A DNA stretch of 21,537 bases from UBA7672 sp035548775 (GTDB taxonomy: Bacteria; Pseudomonadota; Alphaproteobacteria; Caulobacterales; Hyphomonadaceae). Location: assembly GCA_035548775.1 (NCBI GenBank), contig DASZSI010000089.1, forward strand, positions 1-21,537, in the 5' to 3' direction. Position numbers and translations under genes: made by a program. Of the stretch, positions 15,971 through 21,509 are shown in pieces (within the stretch, counting starts at the first letter, position 1; each line of letters starts with the position of its first letter). Below the pieces are notes generated by a model that was given only the letters and a program-made list of their open reading frames with translations, was not told the DNA's origin and ran no database searches.

Positions 15971-15984
15971 TTGACGTGGATCAG
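15971..15984. promoter_or_regulatory. FNR/FixK-type box between the kinase and the 16034 unit
   Basis: TTGAC-GTGG-ATCAG has two changes from the consensus, leaving TTGA and ATCA intact. It lies 49 bp before the ATG at 16034 and 56 bp before the TTG of the divergent kinase gene at 15914, so it could serve one or both. Confidence 0.65.
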
Positions 15985-16033
15985 AAGGTCCCTGGTCCTG
16001 CGGTGCTAGCGATACCTCAGCAGGGAGGTATCG

Positions 16034-16459
16034 ATGTCGCTCTATCAGGTGGTGATGCGGCTGGCTCGGAATCCGGGCCACCCCGACGGCGACGGAGGCC
16101 ATGGTTACATCGTCGTCGCGCCATTGGACGCGGCCGATTATCTTGATCCCAAGGAGTGGCGGCATTGCCGGGCGGATTGCACCGTGGTGCGCTTCAAGCC
16201 GGGCCATCCTCATGACGCTGACGGCTGGCTAGCGCACAACGGCACACACTGGTTTTTCCACTATGACGAGCCCGAAGAGGGCGAGGACGAGCCGGTCTTC
16301 CGGCTAGGCGACCACAGGCTGGCGATCGGCGACTACGTCACCATCCACGAGGGCGGCGGCGAGTCGCTCACCTACCGCATCACACAACGCACGCCCTTTC
16401 GTCCGCCGGCGCATTCGGCCGGCGGTGGCAAGCGCGTGACCAGGGAGAATGTGAAATGA
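16034..16459 (+). CDS. Conserved-looking hypothetical protein, soluble
   Basis: A 141-residue protein with no signal peptide or TM. It is rich in His, Asp and aromatic residues (GYIVVAPLDAADYLD 24-38, HCRADC 44-49, WLAHNGTHWFFHYDEPEEGEDE 65-86), then a beta-rich C-terminal part (FRLGDHRLAIGDYVTIHE). Composition suggests a compact beta fold with an acidic loop; a metal site is possible through the His/Cys cluster, but I do not recognise a family of known function. The start is well defined by GGAGGT about 6 bases upstream. First gene of a three-gene unit behind the FixK-type box; its stop overlaps the next start (ATGA). Confidence 0.82.
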   Translation: MSLYQVVMRLARNPGHPDGDGGHGYIVVAPLDAADYLDPKEWRHCRADCTVVRFKPGHPHDADGWLAHNGTHWFFHYDEPEEGEDEPVFRLGDHRLAIGDYVTIHEGGGESLTYRITQRTPFRPPAHSAGGGKRVTRENVK

Positions 16460-16725
16460 AGGGACTTTGCATCCAAATCGCGATGTTGACCGTGGCCGCG
16501 GCAGCTATCGCAGGCTGCGCAGCGCCTTCGCCTGAGCAGGAGGCAAGCTCGCTCAAGACGGTTACAGCCTCCGCCATTCCTGGAGCAGACGCCGTGAGCG
16601 TCGAGATTTCAGCGCAGAAGAAATCGCTGACCAAGTGGACCTGGACGGCCAAATACCAGGGCAAGACCTACTCGTGCGATGCCGACGAGATGATGCGTCT
16701 GCCGTCCTGCCAGGCCGTGGGTTGA
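16456..16725 (+). CDS. Small lipoprotein of unknown function
   Basis: An 89-residue protein with a lipoprotein signal (hydrophobic 5-18, lipobox IAGC, Cys20). A short periplasmic domain has two further cysteines (Cys74 in YSCDADE and Cys85 in PSCQAVG) that could form a disulfide, and the motif KWTWTAKYQGKTYSCDADE. Many small lipoproteins carry such a domain; no enzymatic motif is visible. Translation is coupled to the preceding gene by ATGA overlap, and the microprotein at 16736 follows after 10 bases. Confidence 0.85.
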   Translation: MKGLCIQIAMLTVAAAAIAGCAAPSPEQEASSLKTVTASAIPGADAVSVEISAQKKSLTKWTWTAKYQGKTYSCDADEMMRLPSCQAVG

Positions 16726-16735
16726 GGAGGACAGA

Positions 16736-16828
16736 ATGATTACGGAGCAAGTTTATCTCATCGGCGTCATAAGCGCCATGTTGCTGTTTGTGGCCGTCCT
16801 CGGCGTCACGGCCTGGATCTCGCGCTGA
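16736..16828 (+). CDS. 30-residue single-TM microprotein
   Basis: ATG 16736 to TGA 16826-16828 encodes 30 residues: a short polar start (MITEQVY), one hydrophobic helix (about 8-27) and a W-I-S-R end. A strong Shine-Dalgarno (GAGGAGG, 16724-16730) at 5-base spacing, a 10-base gap from the previous gene, and a following terminator-like hairpin support real expression. Size and build resemble tiny oxidase-associated peptides (CydX of bd oxidase, CcoM of Pseudomonas cbb3), but the sequence is not recognisably either. An oxidase or membrane-complex accessory role is only an inference from the context. Confidence 0.65.
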   Translation: MITEQVYLIGVISAMLLFVAVLGVTAWISR

Positions 16829-16830
16829 TC

Positions 16831-16863
16831 GCGTTGAGCGCTCGTCGATCAGAGCGCCAACGC
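16831..16863. terminator. Bidirectional terminator-like hairpin between convergent genes
   Basis: GCGTTG (16831-16836) and GCGCTC (16838-16843), separated by one bulged A, pair with GAGCGC and CAACGC on the right arm (ending 16863). This gives a 12-bp stem with an 8-base loop. It sits in the 61-bp gap between the microprotein stop and the convergent cytochrome stop. No T-tract follows in either direction, so intrinsic termination is possible but not assured. Confidence 0.5.
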
Positions 16864-16889
16864 CGTGGCGGCCAACCAAAGCCGCGGAG

Positions 16890-17423
16890 CTAGTTTTGCG
16901 CGAACTGCCGCCCCGCCGGCTTTGAGTCGCCCGGACGAAACAGCGTGTGGCAGGCTGCACAGCTCGATGCAACCGCGTTGGCGGCCTGCAACAGCTTGCC
17001 GCGGTCCTTGTTGCGGATAGCGATGCCGGCATCAATGCTCGCCGCCTGCAAACTGGTTGCGATCGACCGCCATCTTGGATCGTTGGTCCAGGAGGCGTCA
17101 TCCGGGCCGGTCCCGGGAAGCGTGATTGTCGAGGCCGCGCTGATCAAATTTACAGCGGCGTATCCCGCCGCCGTCCAGTCACTGTCAGTGAGTGGCGCCT
17201 TCTCCGTCGCGACCTTGAACAGGCCGTACGATGAAAAGTCTACAATGCCGATCATCACGCCGCGGATCGGAACACGAAGGGGCAGGGGTGCAGTCGCTTC
17301 ACTCTCGAGCCTGATGTTTTCAGCCTTCAGATGAATTGCCCGGGGCGGAATAACTGTTGGATTGCTGCACGCCGCAAGGGGCGCCGCCAAACCGATGCAC
17401 ATAAGCAGACCGGGAATCCGCAT
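16890..17423 (-). CDS. Class II-like c-type cytochrome, lipoprotein (paralogue A)
   Basis: A 177-residue protein with a lipoprotein signal (lipobox LAAC, Cys19) and a helical domain carrying its single haem motif CAACH near the C-terminus (155-159), the hallmark of class II cytochromes (c'/c556 type). A conserved N-terminal segment VPIRGVMIGIVD contains Met57, a possible sixth ligand, which would favour a c556-like electron carrier over a five-coordinate c'. It shares GTGPDDASW, the following P-x-W motif and overall length with the neighbours at 17646 and 20442. ATG 17423 has AGGAGA just upstream, and a FixK-type box lies 44 bp upstream. It would sit in the periplasm, anchored by lipid. Confidence 0.87.
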   Translation of the reverse strand: MRIPGLLMCIGLAAPLAACSNPTVIPPRAIHLKAENIRLESEATAPLPLRVPIRGVMIGIVDFSSYGLFKVATEKAPLTDSDWTAAGYAAVNLISAASTITLPGTGPDDASWTNDPRWRSIATSLQAASIDAGIAIRNKDRGKLLQAANAVASSCAACHTLFRPGDSKPAGRQFAQN

Positions 17424-17467
17424 GGCTCTCTCCTGGCGCCACCATGCCTCGTACGACTGAACCTGGT

Positions 17468-17481
17468 TTGACGATGATCAA
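17468..17481. promoter_or_regulatory. FNR/FixK-type box for cytochrome 16890-17423
   Basis: TTGAC-GATG-ATCAA has one mismatch to the consensus. It lies 44 bp before the minus-strand ATG at 17423 and 164 bp before the plus-strand ATG at 17646, so it most likely serves the minus-strand cytochrome. Confidence 0.78.
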
Positions 17482-17565
17482 GTTCGACCGGCGGAGAGGG
17501 AGTTCCGCTTGCAACCGGTTCCGGATTCATCCTTCTAACGACGGACCGGCTCGTGGCGAATGAGC

Positions 17566-17579
17566 TTGATTTGCATCAA
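17566..17579. promoter_or_regulatory. FNR/FixK box (perfect) for cytochrome 17646-18176
   Basis: TTGAT-TTGC-ATCAA is a perfect match to TTGAT-N4-ATCAA. It ends 66 bp before the ATG at 17646. Together with the box at 17468 it gives each divergent cytochrome gene its own site. Confidence 0.85.
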
Positions 17580-17645
17580 AGCAGCATTGTTGAAGCGTGC
17601 GACGCTCGCCCTCATCGGACCGTCCGATGTTTGAGGGGACTGCAC

Positions 17646-18176
17646 ATGAGATGGACAATTGTAACCGCCGCTTTAGCGATGGCCGCGTGTTCGCCAACGG
17701 AATCCACCTCAGCTCCGCCGCCGGCTGCCACGCCCGCGCCCGCGCCTGTTATCGCCGCGACGCCGCCGCCGACCAAACTGCCGATAAGCGTAAATGAGAT
17801 CATGGTCGCGCTGGTCGATCATGCGTCCGAGCCGCTCTGGCTGGACGCCTATCAGCCCCCGAAGACCAACGACCACTGGCTCGAGGCTCAATACAACGCC
17901 TACCAGGTTGTGATCGCCGGCAAGCTGATCCAGCTGATCGGCACGGGCCCCAACGACGAGGGTTGGGCTTCGGAACCCGATTGGCGCGCCAAGGCCGACG
18001 AAATGACCGCGGCCGGGATGGACGCGTTGAACGCAGCCAAAGCAAAGGATGTTGCGGTGCTGAATACGGCCGGCGACCGGCTCGTAGCGGCGTGCGAAGC
18101 CTGCCACAAGAAGTACAAGCCGGGGCTCACCAGCATGGGCATCTACAAGTCGCCCAACTATCCGCCCAAGAACTGA
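17646..18176 (+). CDS. Class II-like c-type cytochrome, lipoprotein (paralogue B)
   Basis: A 176-residue protein with a short lipoprotein signal (lipobox MAAC, Cys15) and a Pro/Ala-rich tether (about 22-43) that would let the domain reach away from the membrane. The helical domain has Met53 in VNEIMVALVD and the haem motif CEACH at 150-154 near the C-terminus. The middle part GTGPNDEGWASEPDW closely matches paralogue A. ATG 17646 is chosen for GAGGGG about 8 bases upstream and for the signal peptide; the frame is open back to 17553 but that part overlaps the FixK box. The C-terminal tail (SPNYPPKN) is longer than in A. Confidence 0.87.
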   Translation: MRWTIVTAALAMAACSPTESTSAPPPAATPAPAPVIAATPPPTKLPISVNEIMVALVDHASEPLWLDAYQPPKTNDHWLEAQYNAYQVVIAGKLIQLIGTGPNDEGWASEPDWRAKADEMTAAGMDALNAAKAKDVAVLNTAGDRLVAACEACHKKYKPGLTSMGIYKSPNYPPKN

Positions 18177-18182
18177 ATTGCG

Positions 18183-18264
18183 CTCCGTCCGACTGAGGTT
18201 GCCAACGTCTTCGTATTGCCGGCTATGATATGTTGGCGGTCCGAACGGCAACCGGCGGACGGAG
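18183..18264 (+). promoter_or_regulatory. Nested stem-loop leader covering the NUDIX Shine-Dalgarno
   Basis: A 9-bp perfect inverted repeat (CTCCGTCCG 18183-18191 with CGGACGGAG 18256-18264) encloses a second 7-bp perfect one (GGTTGCC 18197-18203 with GGCAACC 18247-18253). The outer right arm contains most of the GGAGG (18261-18265) that serves the GTG at 18271. GCCAAC (18201-18206) can instead pair with GTTGGC (18232-18237), which excludes the inner stem. Occlusion of the ribosome site is inferred; the structure could alternatively end the upstream cytochrome transcript. Confidence 0.45.
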
Positions 18265-18270
18265 GCAGAC

Positions 18271-18726
18271 GTGAAAGCGAGCGCTGGCTTGATGCCCTAT
18301 CGGCGAGCGCGTGGCGGGGTTGAAGTCTTTCTGGTTCATCCGGGCGGTCCATTTTGGGGGCGCAAGGATGCGGGCTCCTGGACGATAGCCAAGGGTGAGC
18401 CGCAGCCAGGCGAGGACGATCTTGCCGCAGCAATCCGGGAGTTTTCCGAAGAAACCGGTTTTGAAGTCAATGGTCCGTTTCTCGACCTCGGTGTCGTGAA
18501 GCAGGCGGGCGGCAAAACAGTTCACGGCTATGCCTGCGCGTTCGATTGCGATCCGGATAGGCTCGTCAGCAATATGTTTCAGCTCGAATGGCCGCCAGGG
18601 ACTGGAAAGCTAAACGCCTTTCCCGAAGTCGACCGCGCCGCCTGGTTCGATCCCGCCGAGGCAAGGCGCAAGATCAACCCGGCGCAGGCCGGCTTTCTCG
18701 ATATGCTTGAAGCCGCGCTGGGGTGA
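18271..18726 (+). CDS. NUDIX hydrolase
   Basis: A 151-residue protein with a full Nudix box: Gly42, Glu48, then REFSEETGF (56-64), matching G-x5-E-x7-R-E-U-x-E-E-x-G-U. The N-terminal KASAGLMPYRR and the insert GPFWGRKDAGSWTIAKGE are typical of the diadenosine polyphosphate/NTP pyrophosphohydrolase-like subgroup, which cleaves a nucleoside diphosphate linked to another moiety using Mg2+. The exact substrate cannot be read from sequence. GTG 18271 follows GGAGG at 5-base spacing, and this site is part of a predicted stem-loop. It lies on the same strand between cytochrome B and the second stress protein, with no FixK-type box of its own. Confidence 0.92.
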   Translation: MKASAGLMPYRRARGGVEVFLVHPGGPFWGRKDAGSWTIAKGEPQPGEDDLAAAIREFSEETGFEVNGPFLDLGVVKQAGGKTVHGYACAFDCDPDRLVSNMFQLEWPPGTGKLNAFPEVDRAAWFDPAEARRKINPAQAGFLDMLEAALG

Positions 18727-18748
18727 CGATCACTTCGCCAACGAACCC

Positions 18749-18762
18749 TTGACGTAGCTCAA
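18749..18762. promoter_or_regulatory. FNR/FixK-type box for the second universal stress protein
   Basis: TTGAC-GTAG-CTCAA has two changes from the consensus, keeping TTGA and TCAA. It ends 48 bp before the ATG at 18811, matching the spacing at 280-293, 1784-1797 and 15971-15984. Confidence 0.68.
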
Positions 18763-18810
18763 GGCCGGTCAGCGGCGCGGCTGGCAGTCTTCGGCAAAAC
18801 GGAGACGCCA

Positions 18811-19650
18811 ATGTACTTCGGAGACATACTTGCGATCGTCGAAGCGCCGGGAGAGAGCGAGCACGTACTTTCGTTTACCGAACGCCTGCGCGACCAATCC
18901 TTTGGATCGGCCTCGGCTCTGGTTGTCGGCTGGCTACCGACCGCGCCGCTTTCAATGGATGCCTGGGTCGTCAATCCATTATGGGGCGATCTGATCAATC
19001 GCGCCGAGGAAGACGCTCGGAAAGTTGCGACAGATGTTGCCGCGCGGTTTCGCAAGCACCCTGACCGGGGCAGGGTCGAACGCGAAGTCATCGACATCGG
19101 CGCAGCGAGGCCCTCCATCGGGCTGCGTGCGCGTCATGCAGACATATCCATCGTTGGGCGTCCGCCGGCTGCCGGGCCAGGCGCGTCCCATCCGGTTCTC
19201 GAAGGCGCCCTGTTTGATTCCGGGCGCCCGGTAATCGCGGTCCCGCCGAACTGGAGACCAGGCACTGTCGGCCGATCTGTACTGGTCTGCTGGAAGCCGA
19301 CCCGGGAGGCAGCCCGCGCCGTGGCCGACGCCAAGGGCTTCCTCGAAAACGCCGAGCACGTTTCGATCGTGCTTGTCGACGCCAAGCCGAACGAGGGCGG
19401 ATACGGTGAAAATCCGGGTCTCGAACTGACCGAGCATTTCACGCGCAGGAAGATCGTATCTTCGCTGGAGCGGATCTCGTCGTCTGGCGAGGGCGAATCG
19501 CAGGCTGTTCTGCAGCATGCGGCCAATATCGGCGCCGACCTGATCGTGATGGGAGGATTTGGCCGCTCGCGACTGAGCGAGTTTATTTTTGGCGGGTTGA
19601 CCTACGACATGGTGCGCTACTCCCCAATCCCACTCTTCATGTCTCACTAG
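18811..19650 (+). CDS. Universal stress protein, tandem UspA domains (second copy)
   Basis: A 279-residue protein with two Usp domains. The first (about 1-145) starts YFGDILAIVEAPGE and is diverged. The second starts at about GRSVLVCWKPTREAARAV and ends with GGFGRSRLSEFIFGGLTYDM and the P-I-P-L-F-M-S-H tail. The nucleotide loop again has G-x2-G-x9-G followed by Gly, as in the copy at 1849-2685, and both end in M/L-S-H. It has its own FixK-type box 48 bp upstream. Predicted cytosolic, supporting survival under oxygen limitation; the biochemical role is unproven for this subgroup. Confidence 0.9.
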   Translation: MYFGDILAIVEAPGESEHVLSFTERLRDQSFGSASALVVGWLPTAPLSMDAWVVNPLWGDLINRAEEDARKVATDVAARFRKHPDRGRVEREVIDIGAARPSIGLRARHADISIVGRPPAAGPGASHPVLEGALFDSGRPVIAVPPNWRPGTVGRSVLVCWKPTREAARAVADAKGFLENAEHVSIVLVDAKPNEGGYGENPGLELTEHFTRRKIVSSLERISSSGEGESQAVLQHAANIGADLIVMGGFGRSRLSEFIFGGLTYDMVRYSPIPLFMSH

Positions 19651-19665
19651 CCCGTGCGACCGCCG

Positions 19666-19779
19666 ATGACACACCTGCCGCCCGTGGAGCGCGCGCAACG
19701 TCCAAGACGGTCTCGCTTCCTCGTGGTGCGTATCGTGTTTGGGATGTGTGTGGCGGCGATCGTAGCTCTAGCTGCGTAG
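19666..19779 (+). CDS. Possible 37-residue single-TM peptide
   Basis: ATG 19666 to TAG 19777-19779 encodes 37 residues: a basic N-terminal half (RAQRPRRSRF) and a hydrophobic C-terminal half (about 19-37, ending VALAA), as in a small inner-membrane peptide. It follows the stress protein by 15 bases on the same strand, but no clear Shine-Dalgarno is present. It may be chance, so the call is weak. Confidence 0.3.
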   Translation: MTHLPPVERAQRPRRSRFLVVRIVFGMCVAAIVALAA

Positions 19780-19849
19780 GAACCTTCAGCTCACTATTGT
19801 GGCCGAGACACTTTCGCGATCTTGCTGGGTCAGGATCCCAAGAGCGTCC

Positions 19850-19877
19850 AATGGCGCCGTGTCATCACGGCACCATT
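19850..19877 (-). terminator. Strong hairpin at the 3' end of the class I cytochrome gene
   Basis: The arms 19850-19861 and 19866-19877 are complementary over 12 positions with one mismatch, around a 4-base loop (TCAT). The stop codon of the minus-strand cytochrome (19865-19867) lies in the loop and arm. No T-tract follows, so it may act in mRNA 3' end protection or as an imperfect terminator for the convergent pair. Confidence 0.4.
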
Positions 19878-20272
19878 CCGGCCGAGACCGCCTGAATATA
19901 GGCGATCAGCGCATCCGCAGTGCGGACGTCAAAATCAAAACGCGGCATCTGGTCGTGGCCAACTCGCATACCGTCAATGAACCGGTACTCCAGCTCATCC
20001 ATGTCGTCATAGAGGGCCAGGATGTCTTTCAGCGGCGGCGCGCCCTTGAGCGGACTTTTCGACTTGCCGTCTATGGCATGACAGGCCGCGCATTTTTCCT
20101 TGGCGATTCTGAAGCCTGACTGGATGAGTTCGTGATTGGGCTCGGGCGCGCCCGACCAGCCTTTCTGTTCGCTCTCCGCAGCGATGACAGCTGGGCTCGG
20201 CATTCCGGCGCAGGCAGCCACGGAAACCGCCGCAAGGGAGAGAAGCGCAATTGCCGCCGTTGACTTGTTCAT
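19865..20272 (-). CDS. Lipoprotein class I c-type cytochrome (mono-haem)
   Basis: A 135-residue protein with a lipoprotein-type signal (hydrophobic 5-20, Cys21 after SVAA), a single haem motif CAACH at 61-65 and a probable axial Met109 in GHDQMPRFDF, followed by a helix (ADALIAYIQAVS). It is related to the cytochrome at 2775-3170 through the shared APPLKDIL / APPMKELL segment and the Met-Pro loop. ATG 20272 is chosen because GGAGGT lies 5 bases upstream and a signal peptide begins there; an in-frame upstream start would add 13 non-signal residues. It is divergent from the class II-like cytochrome at 20442, with a degenerate FixK-like box between them. Confidence 0.88.
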   Translation of the reverse strand: MNKSTAAIALLSLAAVSVAACAGMPSPAVIAAESEQKGWSGAPEPNHELIQSGFRIAKEKCAACHAIDGKSKSPLKGAPPLKDILALYDDMDELEYRFIDGMRVGHDQMPRFDFDVRTADALIAYIQAVSAGMVP

Positions 20273-20349
20273 TCCGACCTCCCGCGCCGCCGACTTCGGA
20301 TTGCCCCACACCCCGTTGCCTTTTTTAGATCAAGGCGCAGGACGCGGAC

Positions 20350-20363
20350 TTGACCTCGCGCAA
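20350..20363. promoter_or_regulatory. Degenerate FNR/FixK-like box between divergent cytochromes
   Basis: TTGAC-CTCG-CGCAA keeps TTGA and CAA but has three changes from the consensus. It is 77 bp from the minus-strand start at 20272 and 78 bp from the plus-strand start at 20442, an almost exact midpoint like the box at 5486-5499. It is the weakest of the nine. Confidence 0.4.
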
Positions 20364-20441
20364 AGCGTCTACGGCTTCCGACCGGGCAAGATGACCTCGG
20401 TGGCTGCGTAGCTAGCTGGCCCATGATCGGAAGTCGAGACG

Positions 20442-20942
20442 ATGAAAGCTGGGAAACACGGCGTTGGCGCAATCTTGCTTGTGGCCGCAACCCTGTCGTC
20501 GACGGCGGCAGCGGATCCACCAGACAAGGAAGTGAAGGGCCTGCCTTCTCGCGTGCCCGTGCATGGCGTCATGGCCGGCACGATTGATCGGGCCGCATTT
20601 GGCGTATTCCGGCTTGGCGCATCCGATCGCACGCTGACCGACCCCGAATGGCTCGAAATCGGAATGTCCGCCATTGATCTCGTGGGCGCCGCGACCTTGA
20701 TAACAGTGCCAGGCAATCGTCAGCAGGATTCGACCCTGCTGGCCGACCCAGCCTGGTTGCCGGCCGCGCGCGAGATGCAGGATGCTGCGGTCGCTGTTGG
20801 TCTTGCCTCGTCCAATCAGGATCGGCAGGCGCTGACCCAAGCTTCCGCGCGTCTCGCGCAAGCATGCCAGTCCTGTCACCTGAAGTTCAGCAACCGGTTG
20901 GTGTCTGGACAAACCGGCGCACAGCCATCGAAGCCGCACTGA
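20442..20942 (+). CDS. Class II-like c-type cytochrome, secreted (paralogue C)
   Basis: A 166-residue protein with a cleavable-type signal (hydrophobic 8-23, likely cut after AAA near 24) in place of the lipobox seen in paralogues A and B, so it should be soluble in the periplasm. Met44 is in VPVHGVMAGTID and the haem motif CQSCH at 142-146 near the C-terminus. Alignment by eye with A is clear over the whole domain (VPxxGVMxGxxD, LTDxxW, the D-P-x-W motif, then C-x-x-C-H). The ribosome site is weak. A soluble and two anchored versions of one fold suggest different partners or locations. Confidence 0.87.
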   Translation: MKAGKHGVGAILLVAATLSSTAAADPPDKEVKGLPSRVPVHGVMAGTIDRAAFGVFRLGASDRTLTDPEWLEIGMSAIDLVGAATLITVPGNRQQDSTLLADPAWLPAAREMQDAAVAVGLASSNQDRQALTQASARLAQACQSCHLKFSNRLVSGQTGAQPSKPH

Positions 20943-20960
20943 CGGTGACAGCTCCAGCCG

Positions 20961-21317
20961 CTACGGCTTCGGCTTTGATGTCTTGGGCGGCGGGCTTGTC
21001 TTGAGTGTGCGCAAATAGGCGGCGATGTCGGGAATGTTGTCCTGTGGAACCATCAGTTGCGGCATGTCCTTGTGTCCGCTATGCAGCCAGACATTAAGCG
21101 CCATGAGGGTCATTCCCGGCGTGTCGGCAACGACCTGGAAAGACGGCGCATCGTGGACTGCGGAGGTCCGTGCGCCGGGCTCGACCGCGTGACACTCGGC
21201 ACAGTGTTGGCGCACATAGGCCATTCCCACTTTGGCGTTTCCCGGCGGTTGGGCGTTCGCGGTCAGGCTCGCTCCGGCTAATACGGCCAGACCTGCAGCA
21301 ACAGTTCTGATGCGCAT
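20961..21317 (-). CDS. Class I c-type cytochrome, secreted (mono-haem)
   Basis: A 118-residue protein with a signal peptide (hydrophobic 5-20, likely cut after ANA at 22), haem motif CAECH at 39-43, probable axial Met85 in HSGHKDMPQLMVP, a helix PDIAAYLRTLK and a Lys/Pro-rich tail (107-118) that may aid docking. A small soluble periplasmic cytochrome c is a natural electron donor for a cbb3 oxidase, but this is inferred. The gene converges with paralogue C, leaving an 18-bp gap. A perfect FNR/FixK box lies 53 bp upstream. Confidence 0.9.
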   Translation of the reverse strand: MRIRTVAAGLAVLAGASLTANAQPPGNAKVGMAYVRQHCAECHAVEPGARTSAVHDAPSFQVVADTPGMTLMALNVWLHSGHKDMPQLMVPQDNIPDIAAYLRTLKTSPPPKTSKPKP

Positions 21318-21370
21318 CTCAATCCCCGTTCACATGGCGAGAAATCCAGCATGCCTTGCGCCCGGAAGCC

Positions 21371-21384
21371 TTGATATCAATCAA
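21371..21384. promoter_or_regulatory. FNR/FixK box (perfect) for cytochrome 20961-21317
   Basis: TTGAT-ATCA-ATCAA matches the consensus at all ten half-site positions and ends 53 bp upstream of the minus-strand ATG at 21317. This is one of the two perfect boxes of the window. Confidence 0.85.
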
Positions 21385-21444
21385 TCGGATCGTGTGGGCG
21401 ACGCTTGGGGATGGACGTGCGAGTCAGGTCACGGCCATAAAAAT

Positions 21445-21469
21445 GGGCGGAAGGTTCAACCTTCCGCCC
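21445..21469 (-). terminator. Rho-independent terminator of the minus-strand outer-membrane gene
   Basis: A perfect 12-base inverted repeat (GGGCGGAAGGTT and its complement) around one base, followed on the minus strand by ATTTTTAT. This is a classical intrinsic terminator placed 40 bases after the stop of the gene entering from the right end. Confidence 0.85.
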
Positions 21470-21476
21470 ACAAGTG

Positions 21477-21500
21477 CCGAAAGCTCTGTCGAGTTTTCGG
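21477..21500 (-). repeat. Second hairpin upstream of the terminator
   Basis: CCGAAAGCTC pairs with GAGTTTTCGG (10 bp including one G-U) around TGTC. It lies between the stop at 21510 and the terminator at 21445-21469, so the transcript would end in two tandem stem-loops. It may stabilise the mRNA 3' end. Confidence 0.45.
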
Positions 21501-21509
21501 GGAGCTCGA

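Noticed and set aside
20321..20336. ATCAA half-site in the T-rich stretch near 20330 as a FixK box
   Set aside because: The opposite half (CTTTT) does not match; the site at 20350-20363 has both halves at least partly preserved.
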